Source of the DNA: Marinobacter sp050379415
GTDB taxonomy: Bacteria > Pseudomonadota > Gammaproteobacteria > Pseudomonadales > Oleiphilaceae
DNA length: 64,000 nt
Direction of reading: 5' to 3'
Assembly: GCF_050379415.1 (NCBI RefSeq)
Contig: NZ_JBNRLS010000007.1
Coordinates: 1 to 64,000 of the forward strand
Each line of letters opens with the position of its first letter. Within the stretch, counting starts at the first letter, position 1. Of this stretch, positions 49,831 to 58,266 are shown one piece after another. A program made the translations under genes and the position numbers. The notes under the pieces were generated by a model. It saw only the letters and a program-made list of their open reading frames with translations, was not told the origin of the DNA and ran no database searches.

Positions 49831-51005
49831 ACGACGCGTATATCGCCGACTTCGCCCGCTCGGCCTTCACCCGTGCCCATCCCCGCAAACCCGAGGTCGA
49901 TGCCTGGTCCGGTCAGCGCGGCGACGTCCTGCTGGGCCAGGTAATTGATGCACTACTGGATCGCTCGGGGGTGCCGGCGACCGAGGTCGAGGATTTGAGT
50001 GTGGGCTGCGCATTGCCGGTCAAGGATCAATGGAGTTTTGGCGGCCGCTACCCCCAGTGGTTGTCCGGAGTGGGCATCCAGTGTCCGTCCCGTCAGATTG
50101 ACCAGCAATGTGGGTCTGGCCTTGCCGCGCTGCGTTCCACTGCACGGGAGATCCAGGCCGGGGCGATCGAAACCGGCCTGGCCGGTGGTTACGAGAATAT
50201 GTCCCGCGTCCCGATGGGCCCGAGCCTGTTCCAGGAGGGGGTGTTGACCCTCCCGGAGTCCCTGCAACAGCAAAAAGAGCTCGATCTGACGGTCGCCATG
50301 AATATGGGCCTGACCGCCGAGCGGCTGGCGCGGGAGACCAGGCTGAGCCGTGAGGAGATGGACGCCTTCGCGGTCCGTTCCCATCAACGGGCGGCCCGGG
50401 CCGAGCAGGACGGCTGGTTTGAAGGGGAACGTCTGGCACTCGGGAATCCGGCCGGTGCCCTCGTCGGCCAGGACGCCAACATCCGACCGGACACCAGCGC
50501 CGAGCGCCTCGCCGAACTCAAACCCGCATTCTCCGAGGATGGCCAGGTGACGGCCGGCAACAGTTCGCCGCTGACCTCTGGAGCCGGTGCGGCACTGCTT
50601 ATGTCCGAGTCCGCGCTGAGCCGGTACGGTCTGTCGCCTATGGCCAGAATCGTGGCGATTGCCGACTGCGGCGTAACGCCCGAATGCATGGGCGCCGGCG
50701 CGGCGGTGGCGGCGGAGCGTGTACTCAAGGCAGCCGGCCTGAGCGCCGGTGATATCGGCGCCTGGGAAATCAATGAGGCGTTCAGTGCCGTGCCGCTTTA
50801 CGCCATCCGTTCCCTGGACATCGACCCGGAGCGGGTAAACATCTTCGGCGGCGCCCTGGCGCTGGGACATCCATTGGGGGCGACAGGCGTTCGTCTGGCG
50901 GGCACGCTGGCGCGCACCTTGCAACACCGGAGCGAACGTTACGGATGCGCAGCGGCCTGCATCGGTGGCGGCCAGGGGATCGCGATGATTATCGAGCGGT
51001 GCTGA
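49827..51005 (+). CDS. Thiolase (acetyl-CoA C-acyltransferase)
   Basis: A 392-residue thiolase starting at the ATG at 49827, which overlaps the M20 stop as ATGA. Active-site residues: nucleophile C95 (IDQQCGSGLAAL), NEAF (WEINEAFSAVPLYA), His in ALGHPLGATGVR and the second Cys in AACIGGGQG. It would cleave a 3-oxoacyl-CoA into acetyl-CoA and a shortened acyl-CoA, here proposed as 4-acetamidobutyryl-CoA. The covering-loop region differs from PhaA-type sequences, which fits an unusual substrate. Confidence 0.9.
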   Translation: MNDAYIADFARSAFTRAHPRKPEVDAWSGQRGDVLLGQVIDALLDRSGVPATEVEDLSVGCALPVKDQWSFGGRYPQWLSGVGIQCPSRQIDQQCGSGLAALRSTAREIQAGAIETGLAGGYENMSRVPMGPSLFQEGVLTLPESLQQQKELDLTVAMNMGLTAERLARETRLSREEMDAFAVRSHQRAARAEQDGWFEGERLALGNPAGALVGQDANIRPDTSAERLAELKPAFSEDGQVTAGNSSPLTSGAGAALLMSESALSRYGLSPMARIVAIADCGVTPECMGAGAAVAAERVLKAAGLSAGDIGAWEINEAFSAVPLYAIRSLDIDPERVNIFGGALALGHPLGATGVRLAGTLARTLQHRSERYGCAAACIGGGQGIAMIIERC

Positions 51006-51073
51006 CTTTCGCTGCCACGTGCCCACCGGATCAAGAAGACTGTGCTGCGACAACGACCAACAAGGATTAAACA

Positions 51074-51727
51074 ATGACGTCGTTTTTTGAGAATCTGTTA
51101 TCTACCTTTCCGGCTTTTATGGAAGCCGCCTGGATGACCCTTCGCCTGACCGGGGTTTCGCTGGTCCTGGCCCTGGTCATCGGACTGATCTTTGCACTGA
51201 TGAAGGTCACTGGTGTCCGCTGGCTGGGCGTGATCTACAACGGCTATGTGGGCATTATCCGCGGTACACCCCTGATTGTTCAGATCATGTGGCTGTACTT
51301 CGGTATAACCCACATCGTTGTGCTCTCGGCTTTCTGGGCCGGCACCATTGCCCTCGCCATTCACAGCGGCGCCTACATCGCCGAAATCTTCCGGGGCTGC
51401 ATCCAGTCGGTGGACAAAGGGCAAATGGAGGCCGCGGAATCCCTGGGGATGAAGCGGGCTCTGGCCATGCGACGGGTGATCCTGCCCCAGGCTCTGAAAC
51501 GGGCCATCCCACCGCTGGGTAACCAGTTCATCATCGGTCTCAAAGACTCGTCGCTGGTGGCTTTCATTGGCATCACGGAAATCTTCAGCCTGTCCATGGA
51601 TAACGCTGCCGTGACCTTCAAGCAGCTCGAGTTCTACACCATCGCAGGCCTGTATTACCTGGCCATGGTCGCCATGGTCACCTTCGTTCTGAGCCGCGTT
51701 GAAAACCGGATGGATACAGCCAAATGA
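51074..51727 (+). CDS. Polar amino acid ABC transporter permease
   Basis: A 217-residue permease of the HisM/GlnP class with five spans. The EAA loop is AESLGMKRALAMRRVILPQALKRAIPPLGNQFI. Only one permease gene is present, so the channel is probably a homodimer. It starts 68 bases after the thiolase and overlaps the ATPase gene by four bases. It belongs with the ATPase and binding protein and is the probable importer of the catabolic substrate. Confidence 0.92.
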   Translation: MTSFFENLLSTFPAFMEAAWMTLRLTGVSLVLALVIGLIFALMKVTGVRWLGVIYNGYVGIIRGTPLIVQIMWLYFGITHIVVLSAFWAGTIALAIHSGAYIAEIFRGCIQSVDKGQMEAAESLGMKRALAMRRVILPQALKRAIPPLGNQFIIGLKDSSLVAFIGITEIFSLSMDNAAVTFKQLEFYTIAGLYYLAMVAMVTFVLSRVENRMDTAK

Positions 51728-52446
51728 TCAAAGTCGAGCAACTCCACAAGTACTTCGGTGACCTCCACGTTCTCAAGGGTGTTGACCTTGAGGTGGCCCC
51801 CCAGGAAGTGGTGGTCATGATCGGTGCCAGCGGGTCGGGCAAGAGTACACTGCTGCGCTGCCTCAACTTTCTCGAGATGAAGGACCAGGGGCGCATCCTC
51901 ATTGATGGCAAGGAAGTGGACCCGGCCACCACACCCTTGAACAAGGTGCGTGAGCACGTCGGTATGGTGTTCCAGCATTTCAACCTGTTCCCGCACATGA
52001 CCGTGCTGGAAAACGTCATCGAAGCGCCGGTCCACGTCAAGAAGGTCCCTCGGGCCGAGGCCCTCAAGCGCGGCCGGGAATTGCTTGAAAAGGTCGGCCT
52101 TGGCGACAAGGGCGACGTCTACCCGGAGAAGCTGTCCGGCGGGCAGAAACAGCGCGTGGCTATTGCCCGCGCTCTGGCGATGGAGCCGTCGGTCATGCTG
52201 TTCGATGAGCCCACATCCGCCCTGGATCCCGAACTCGTGGGCGAAGTGCTTGAAGTCATGAAGAGCCTGGCCGCCGACGGCATGACCATGGTGGTGGTGA
52301 CCCATGAGATGGGCTTCGCCCGGGAGGTCGCCGACCGCGTCGTCTTCCTGGACAACGGGCAGATTGCAGAGCAGGGGGATCCGGAGACCTTCTTCAGTAA
52401 TCCCCGGCACCCAAAAGCGCAACAGTTTCTCAGTCGGGTTCTGTAA
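51724..52446 (+). CDS. Polar amino acid ABC transporter ATPase
   Basis: A 240-residue GlnQ/HisP-type ATPase. Walker A GASGSGKST, Q-loop MVFQHFNLFPHMTV, signature KLSGGQKQRVAIARAL, Walker B VMLFDEPTSALDPE and switch VVTHEMGFAREVADRV are all intact. It overlaps the permease gene as ATGA and is followed three bases later by the GNAT gene, so the acetyltransferase is embedded in the transporter operon. Confidence 0.95.
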   Translation: MIKVEQLHKYFGDLHVLKGVDLEVAPQEVVVMIGASGSGKSTLLRCLNFLEMKDQGRILIDGKEVDPATTPLNKVREHVGMVFQHFNLFPHMTVLENVIEAPVHVKKVPRAEALKRGRELLEKVGLGDKGDVYPEKLSGGQKQRVAIARALAMEPSVMLFDEPTSALDPELVGEVLEVMKSLAADGMTMVVVTHEMGFAREVADRVVFLDNGQIAEQGDPETFFSNPRHPKAQQFLSRVL

Positions 52447-52449
52447 GCC

Positions 52450-52956
52450 ATGAGTATCGCGATCCAGGCGCTGGAACCGCGTTATATCGATCAGTTGGCG
52501 GCCTGGCACCAGGCCCAGTGGTATCACCTCGACGACTCGGTGAACGAGGCCGTCCGTCGGAAACGGCTCGCCGAGCACTGTGACACCCGTTCGCTACCGG
52601 CCACCTTCGTTGCCCTCGAGGACGGTGAACTGGTCGGCAGCATCTGCCTGGTGGCACATGACACGTCGGATCGGCCGCAGTATTCGCCCTGGTTATCGCG
52701 AATTTTTGTGGCACCGGAACATCGAGGCAAGGGGATCGGCAAGGCGCTGATCGACCGGGCCAAGGCGGAAATGCGTCGACAGGGCCACGACGCGCTTTAC
52801 CTGATCACGGAGGATAAGGGCCCTTATTACGCCCGGATGGGCTGGATAAAAGTCGAAAACTACAAACTCAACGACCACCCAGTGGAAATCATGAAGATCT
52901 CATTGCACGGATCTTCTTCAAAGAGAGGGGAACACAATGAAAAAACTGATCCGTAA
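52450..52956 (+). CDS. GNAT acetyltransferase within ABC operon (proposed beta-lysine N6-acetyltransferase)
   Basis: A 168-residue GNAT enzyme. The acetyl-CoA pyrophosphate loop is RIFVAPEHRGKGIGKALIDRAK and the later strand is YLITEDKGPYYARMGWI. It sits between the ATPase and binding-protein genes and its last seven codons overlap the latter. Placement among catabolic and uptake genes argues for acetylating the imported amino acid. N6-acetylation of beta-lysine is the first known step of beta-lysine breakdown and would protect the distal amine from cyclising. It does not closely resemble archaeal AblB by eye, so the activity is inferred. Confidence 0.83.
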   Translation: MSIAIQALEPRYIDQLAAWHQAQWYHLDDSVNEAVRRKRLAEHCDTRSLPATFVALEDGELVGSICLVAHDTSDRPQYSPWLSRIFVAPEHRGKGIGKALIDRAKAEMRRQGHDALYLITEDKGPYYARMGWIKVENYKLNDHPVEIMKISLHGSSSKRGEHNEKTDP

Positions 52957-53710
52957 CCTGATTGGGGTGACCAGTGCGCTGGTCATCGCCGCTACCATCA
53001 ACGTAACGCACGTGGACACAGCGAAGGCCGCCGATAAAGAGGTCTTCACCTACGCCATGACCGGTCTTTATCCGCCGTTCAGCTTCCGTCAAAGCGGCGA
53101 TCTTGCCGGTTTTGACATGGAAGTCGGGCAGGCACTGGCGGAGGAAATGGGTATGCAGCCCAATCCGGTCGCCAATCCCTGGCAGACCCTGATCGCGGCA
53201 CTCAAGTCGGATCGCTTTGATGCCATTATCGGCAGCATGGCCATCACCGAGGAGCGCCTGAAACAGGTGAACTTCACCGATCCGTACTACAGCTCCGGGG
53301 CTCAGGTTTTCGTCAGCACCGATAACGACGAAATCACCGAAGTTGAGGATATCCGTGGCAAGACCATCGGCGTTCTGGTTTCCAGCAGCTTCGCCAAGGC
53401 CGCTCGCGAATACAGTGACAACATCACCACTTATACCGACGACGTCACCGCGTTGCGGGATCTCACCGTGGGTGGTCGCGTGGACGCGGTGATCACCGAT
53501 CAGCTGATCGGCGAGAATGCCATCCTGAACGCCGGGCTTGGGGTCAAGCCGCTGGGCGATCCGATCTACGTTGATGACATCGGTATTGCGGTCAACAAGG
53601 GCAACGAGGCCTTGCTTGAGAAGCTCAACCAGGCCCTGACCGCCATCAAGGCGAATGGCAAGTACGCACAGATCAGCGAGAAGTACTTCGGTCGCAATAT
53701 TGCCGAGTAA
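52937..53710 (+). CDS. Polar amino acid ABC transporter substrate-binding protein
   Basis: A 257-residue SBP_bac_3 protein with signal peptide (KKLIRNLIGVTSALVIAATINVTHVDTAKAAD). Ligand-site features: AMTGLYPPFSFRQSGDLAGFDMEVGQALAEEMG, WQTLIAALKSDRFDAIIGSMAITEERLKQVNFTDPYYSSGAQVFV. The conserved D (GFDMEVG) and R (TEERLKQV) bind the alpha-carboxylate and amine in relatives, and a beta-amino acid might also fit. A strong AGAGGGGAA ribosome site lies within the GNAT gene. Last gene of the operon, closed by the terminator at 53739-53770. Confidence 0.92.
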   Translation: MKKLIRNLIGVTSALVIAATINVTHVDTAKAADKEVFTYAMTGLYPPFSFRQSGDLAGFDMEVGQALAEEMGMQPNPVANPWQTLIAALKSDRFDAIIGSMAITEERLKQVNFTDPYYSSGAQVFVSTDNDEITEVEDIRGKTIGVLVSSSFAKAAREYSDNITTYTDDVTALRDLTVGGRVDAVITDQLIGENAILNAGLGVKPLGDPIYVDDIGIAVNKGNEALLEKLNQALTAIKANGKYAQISEKYFGRNIAE

Positions 53711-53738
53711 CCCTTTGCCTGAGAGAGCGAAAAGCGCC

Positions 53739-53770
53739 GTCGGGTCGGGGGGAGTTACCCCGACCCGACC
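53739..53770. terminator. Bidirectional terminator between SBP gene and gabT
   Basis: A perfect 12-base stem GTCGGGTCGGGG (53739-53750) and CCCCGACCCGAC (53758-53769) with a seven-base loop between convergent genes. T-rich sequence follows only weakly on the plus side. Confidence 0.75.
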
Positions 53771-53773
53771 TTA

Positions 53774-55045
53774 TTAACACAGCGCTTCAAGTGCCCCTTC
53801 AATCACATTCAGTCCTTCCTCCAGCACCGAATCTTCGACCGTGATCGGTACGAGAATACGAATGGTGTTGCCGTAAAAACCACAGGACAGCAGGATCAGG
53901 CCATGGTCACGGGCTTTGGCGCACACGGCTCCGGTGAGGGCCGGATCGGGATTGCCATTGCTGTCGAGCAGTTCGAAGGCGGCCATCGCGCCCAGGTTAC
54001 GGGCATGGCCCACCTGTTCAAAGCGCTTTTCCCAGGCGGCAAACCGGTCTGCCAGTTTGTCCCCGAGTGCGGCACTGCGCTCGAGAATGTTTTCTTCCTC
54101 AATAACCTCGATGACGGCCAGCGCCGCTGCGCAGGACAGAGGGTTGCCACTGTAGGTGCCGCCCAGGGAGTTGGGGCCGGAGCCGTCCATCACTTCGGCC
54201 TTGCCAACCACCGCTGACAGCGGCATACCGTTGGCCAGGCTCTTGGCGGTGGTGAGCAGATCCGCCTCGATGCCACTGTGTTCCAGGGCGAAGAGTTTGC
54301 CGGTGCGGGCGAAACCGGACTGTACCTCATCCACGACCAGCAGGATGCCGTGCTCATCGCAGAGCTCACGCAATGCCTTCAGGTAGGCCGGAGAGGCGAT
54401 GTAGAAGCCGCCTTCACCCTGGACCGGTTCGATCACGATGGCTGCGGTCCGGTGTGGAGCGATATCGGTCTTGAACAGGGTGCGCAGGGCTTTCAGTGAC
54501 GCTTCTTCACTGACGCCGTGGATCGGATTCGGGAAGGGGGCCCGGAACACATCGCCGGGCATCGGGCCGAAATCGTTCTTGTAGGGCAGTACCTTCCCGG
54601 TCATGGCCAGGGTCATCATGGTGCGGCCGTGGAAGGCGCCATCAAAGGTGACGATTCCGGTGCGACCGGTGGCGGCCCGGGCAATCTTGATGGCGTTCTC
54701 CAGTGCCTCGGCGCCGGTATTGACCAGCATGGCCTTGCGCCTGGGGCCACGTACCGGCGCCAGCTGGCAAAGCTTCTGGCAGAGCTGGACGTAAGGCGCG
54801 TAAGAGATGACGGCGGCGCTGGTGTGCATGACCTTGTCCAGCTGCGCCCGGACGGCGTCGACAATTTTCGGGTGGCGGTGACCCAGATTGAGAACGCCAA
54901 TACCGCCGGCAAAATCGATCCAGCGTTGGCCGTCGGCATCCCAGAGTTCGGCATTCCTGGCCCGATCGGCAAATTCGGTAGTGGGCGTCGCCGCGCCGAA
55001 CGCGACGTATTCTTCTTTCAGGGCGTTGAGTTCTGCGTTGTTCAT
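53774..55045 (-). CDS. gabT: 4-aminobutyrate aminotransferase
   Basis: A 423-residue class III aminotransferase. It opens NNAELNALKEEYVAFGAATPT and carries FAGGIGVLNLGHRHPKIVDAV, VDEVQSGFARTGKLFALEH and PLP lysine LLTTAKSLANGMPLSAVVG, which together are GabT. It converts GABA and 2-oxoglutarate to succinate semialdehyde and glutamate. It follows gabD on the minus strand. It is convergent with the ABC importer operon, so GABA disposal is co-located with the upstream pathway. Confidence 0.92.
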   Translation of the reverse strand: MNNAELNALKEEYVAFGAATPTTEFADRARNAELWDADGQRWIDFAGGIGVLNLGHRHPKIVDAVRAQLDKVMHTSAAVISYAPYVQLCQKLCQLAPVRGPRRKAMLVNTGAEALENAIKIARAATGRTGIVTFDGAFHGRTMMTLAMTGKVLPYKNDFGPMPGDVFRAPFPNPIHGVSEEASLKALRTLFKTDIAPHRTAAIVIEPVQGEGGFYIASPAYLKALRELCDEHGILLVVDEVQSGFARTGKLFALEHSGIEADLLTTAKSLANGMPLSAVVGKAEVMDGSGPNSLGGTYSGNPLSCAAALAVIEVIEEENILERSAALGDKLADRFAAWEKRFEQVGHARNLGAMAAFELLDSNGNPDPALTGAVCAKARDHGLILLSCGFYGNTIRILVPITVEDSVLEEGLNVIEGALEALC

Positions 55046-55103
55046 GGTGTTATCTCTTTAAGTGTCGCGTGATGTCATGCACAGGAGCCTGTCCGGGCAT
55101 TCA

Positions 55104-56570
55104 TTACAGGCCGCCCAGGCAGACGTACTTGAGTTCGGTGAATTCATCCAGGCCATGGTGGGAGCCCTCGCGTCCGAGGCCGGATTCCTTCACCCCGCCA
55201 AACGGCGCCAGTTCGCTGGAGATCAGGCCTTCGTTGACCCCCACCATGCCGTACTCGAGGCCCTCGAGGGTGTGCCAGATACGCCGATAGTCGGTGGCAT
55301 AGAGGTAGGCGGCCAGGCCGGAGGGGGTGTCATTGGCCATGGCAATAGCTTCCTCGGCAGTGTGAAACCGGAAGACCGGCGCCAGCGGTCCAAACGTTTC
55401 CTCGGTGGCGACGGCCATGTCAGGGGTGACATCAGCGAGCACCGTCGGGGTGAAAAAGTTGGGTCCCAGCTCATGGGGCTGACCTCCACCGGTTACCCGG
55501 GCGCCCTTGCCGACGGCGTCGTCCACATGACGTTGAACCTTGTCGATGGCGGAGCGGTTGATGAGTGGGCCGACGGCAATGCCGTCCTCCAGACCGTTGC
55601 CGACTTTCAGTTCGGCAACCCGGGTTGTCAGCTTCTCCAGAAAGGCGTCATAGACGCCGTCCTGAACCAGAAAACGGTTGGTACAGACACAGGTCTGGCC
55701 GGCATTACGGAATTTGGAGGCAATCGCTCCGTCAACGGCGGCGTCCAGGTCGGCATCATCAAACACGATAAAAGGGGCGTTGCCACCCAGCTCCATGGCG
55801 GTTTTCTTGACCGTCGATGCGCATTGAGCCAACAGTTTCTTGCCGACGGCGGTGGAGCCGGTGAAGGACAGTTTGCGAATCCGTGGGTCGGTACTCAGAA
55901 CTTCGCCCACCGCCACCGGTTCGGAAGCCGTGACCACGTTGATCACGCCCTTCGGTATGCCGGCCTCCAGCGCCAGTCGGGCGAGAGCCAGGGCCGTCAG
56001 CGGTGTGGCCTCGGCAGGCTTGATGACTACCGTGCAGCCGGCGGCAATGGCCGGGGCGCATTTGCGGGTGATCATGGCCATGGGAAAGTTCCAGGGGGTA
56101 ATGGCAGCAACCACACCCACGGGCTCGCGCATCACCAGTATGCGTTTGTCCGGGCCCTGGCCGGGCAGGGTTTCGCCGGCCATCCGCTTGGCTTCCTCGC
56201 CGAAGAACTCGATGAACGAAGCACCATAGGTTACTTCCCCCCGGGCTTCTGCCAGCGGCTTGCCCTGTTCCAGGGTCATCAGGCGGGCCAGGTCATCGGC
56301 ATGTGCAGTAACGAGCTCGAACCACCGGCGCAGGATGCCGGCGCGCTGCTTGGCGGGTACGCGTTTCCATGACTGACCCGAAAGCTCCGCCGCCGCAACT
56401 GCTGCGCGGGCATCGTCTGCCTTGCATTCGGCGACCCTGGCGATGATCTCGCCGGTTGCGGGGTTGGTGACGTCAAAGCGCTCCTCGCACTGGCACCAGT
56501 GCTGGCCGATCAGGGCGGGCACCTCGTCATTCAGCACGCTGGTCAACAAAGGCGTATCTACTGGAGACAT
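55104..56570 (-). CDS. gabD: Succinate-semialdehyde dehydrogenase
   Basis: A 488-residue NAD(P)-dependent aldehyde dehydrogenase of the GabD type, started at the ATG at 56570; the longer frame upstream crosses the regulatory spacer. Motifs: NAD(P) site SFTGSTAVGKKLLAQ, Glu in MELGGNAPFIVFDDADLDAAV, catalytic Cys in NAGQTCVCTNRFLVQDG. It oxidises succinate semialdehyde to succinate. First gene of the gabDT operon, divergent from a MocR regulator. Confidence 0.92.
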   Translation of the reverse strand: MSPVDTPLLTSVLNDEVPALIGQHWCQCEERFDVTNPATGEIIARVAECKADDARAAVAAAELSGQSWKRVPAKQRAGILRRWFELVTAHADDLARLMTLEQGKPLAEARGEVTYGASFIEFFGEEAKRMAGETLPGQGPDKRILVMREPVGVVAAITPWNFPMAMITRKCAPAIAAGCTVVIKPAEATPLTALALARLALEAGIPKGVINVVTASEPVAVGEVLSTDPRIRKLSFTGSTAVGKKLLAQCASTVKKTAMELGGNAPFIVFDDADLDAAVDGAIASKFRNAGQTCVCTNRFLVQDGVYDAFLEKLTTRVAELKVGNGLEDGIAVGPLINRSAIDKVQRHVDDAVGKGARVTGGGQPHELGPNFFTPTVLADVTPDMAVATEETFGPLAPVFRFHTAEEAIAMANDTPSGLAAYLYATDYRRIWHTLEGLEYGMVGVNEGLISSELAPFGGVKESGLGREGSHHGLDEFTELKYVCLGGL

Positions 56571-56601
56571 GAACCGATTCCTCTCGAAAGTAACTGGAAT
56601 G

Positions 56602-56677
56602 CCAGGCACCCTAGCAGGTACGCTAGGGCCTGGACATGAACCACTTTCGAGTTCAACTGGACCACTTTGATGTGGTC
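56602..56677. promoter_or_regulatory. Control region between gabD and the MocR gene
   Basis: The spacer holds CCCTAGC-N6-GCTAGGG (56609-56628) extended by CCAGG/CCTGG. It also has two direct CCACTTT copies 21 bases apart (56641, 56662). The second copy lies inside GACCAC-N6-GTGGTC (56660-56677). Direct repeats two helix turns apart are typical MocR/GabR sites. Confidence 0.65.
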
Positions 56678-56697
56678 GATTCCGACACAGGGCCCCG

Positions 56698-58131
56698 ATG
56701 ACCGAAGACCTCATCCCCAACGAACCGCTCGAGAGCCTGGTCCGCCGTTACCGGCAACAGCCGAAGAGCCTCAGCAAACAGGTCAGGGCGCAGCAGTCAC
56801 TTCGCCTTCTGGTCGAGCAGGACTGGCCGTCAGGTATGAAACTGCCTTCCCACCGCCGCATCTGCAGTGCCCTGGGACTGGCGCGTAATACCCTCGCCGG
56901 AGCAATCAACACGCTGGTGGAGGAAGGGCTGCTGGTGACTGGTCATGGCCAGGGTACCTGGACCCATCGACCCCAGTCCGGATCCGTTCTGCCGGCACAA
57001 CCCGCCCTGGATGGTCTTTCCGATCGAGCCCGTGAGCTGCTCAGCCAGCCGGGGGCGGCGGAGGTCCAGAGCGGCGCCTTCGTGCCCGGGATACCGGATA
57101 TAGCGCAGTTCCCCATGCGTAAATGGCGCCAGCTCTATGCCAGTGTCACGGTGCCCCAGAATGCATTGCTGCTGTCATACTCCACCGGAGGCTATGGCCC
57201 GTTGAAGCGGGCTATCCGGGACTTTCTCCGCCGCTGGCGGCACTTTGACTGCGATCCCGAGCAGATCATCATCACTGAGGGCACTCATAATGGTCTGGAA
57301 CTCTGTGCCCTGGCGCTGGCAGATACCGGCGACCGGGTGGTGATGGAGTCGCCCTGCTACTGGGGTGCGCGAAATGTATTCACGGCCTGCGGGCTTACGC
57401 TTGAGATGTTGCCCTGGTATCCCGGTGTGGGGTACAGGGGCGAGGTGCAGCCGTCGCCGAAATTGCTGTATCTCACCGGGTCCCAGCATTACCCGCTCAG
57501 TGTGCCTACCTCGCGGTCGGACAAGGAGGCCCTGTCGCAGCGCCTGTCACCGGACTACATCATCGAGGACGATTATGAATTCAACGGCCAGCGCGATACC
57601 CGGCTGGTCTTCGATCCGCGTTCGCAGAAGCACATCCTCGCAGGCTCTTTCTCCAAGCTGTTGTTTCCCGGGTTACGGTTGGGCTACCTCGTGGTTCCGC
57701 ACCACCTGGCGCCCACCATCAGTCGGCTGCGCAGTGAGGTTTTCCGTGAGGGGCGAATGCTGGATCAGGCCGTGCTCGCGACCTTTATCGCCAATGGCGA
57801 TCTGGATCTGTGGTATCAGCGCATCCAGAAAGAATATCTGGCCAGACAACAGGTAATGCACGATCAGCTCCGCCAGGTGCCTGCTATTACGCAGCTGTCT
57901 GCCCCCAGCCATGCGATCAGTCTTTGTGCCCAGTTTTCGGACTCGGTGGATGACCTTTTGGTCACCAGACAGTTATTCCGGGAACATTTCATTGTCAAAC
58001 CGCTAAGTGCCGTTTGTGCACCGGAAGACAGGCGCCGCGGGTTGATCATGGGGGTGGGCATGCTGAACCGCGAATCTTTGAGAAAAGAGGCCATCCGATT
58101 CAGGGAAGCCCTGAAGCGACTGACCCTTTGA
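56698..58131 (+). CDS. MocR/GabR-type regulator (GntR HTH + aminotransferase fold)
   Basis: A 477-residue MocR family regulator. Residues 25-95 form a GntR winged helix (QQSLRLLVEQDWPSGMKLPSHRRICSALGLARNTLAGAINTLVEEGLLVTGHGQGTW). Residues 130-470 are a type I aminotransferase fold with PLP lysine in LAGSFSKLLFPGLRLGYLV and IIITEGTHNGLELCALAL. GabR of Bacillus senses GABA through PLP and activates gabTD; position divergent to gabD suggests the same role. Pathway amines other than GABA are possible effectors. Confidence 0.9.
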   Translation: MTEDLIPNEPLESLVRRYRQQPKSLSKQVRAQQSLRLLVEQDWPSGMKLPSHRRICSALGLARNTLAGAINTLVEEGLLVTGHGQGTWTHRPQSGSVLPAQPALDGLSDRARELLSQPGAAEVQSGAFVPGIPDIAQFPMRKWRQLYASVTVPQNALLLSYSTGGYGPLKRAIRDFLRRWRHFDCDPEQIIITEGTHNGLELCALALADTGDRVVMESPCYWGARNVFTACGLTLEMLPWYPGVGYRGEVQPSPKLLYLTGSQHYPLSVPTSRSDKEALSQRLSPDYIIEDDYEFNGQRDTRLVFDPRSQKHILAGSFSKLLFPGLRLGYLVVPHHLAPTISRLRSEVFREGRMLDQAVLATFIANGDLDLWYQRIQKEYLARQQVMHDQLRQVPAITQLSAPSHAISLCAQFSDSVDDLLVTRQLFREHFIVKPLSAVCAPEDRRRGLIMGVGMLNRESLRKEAIRFREALKRLTL

Positions 58132-58266
58132 GCATGGACCTCGTGTGGCGAGGGCCAATTTGCGATACACGGGAACTCGTTACTGTTGAAGCATAACGAA
58201 CCGGCTCGGGTCTAAACTTCAACAGAAAGCCGGCGAAACGTGCCTATTACCAGCGAGGCAAGCACA

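Noticed and set aside
45823..53710. Locus as ectoine degradation (doeA/doeB type)
   Set aside because: No ectoine hydrolase (DoeA) homologue is present. The CoA-transferase and thiolase are not part of that route.
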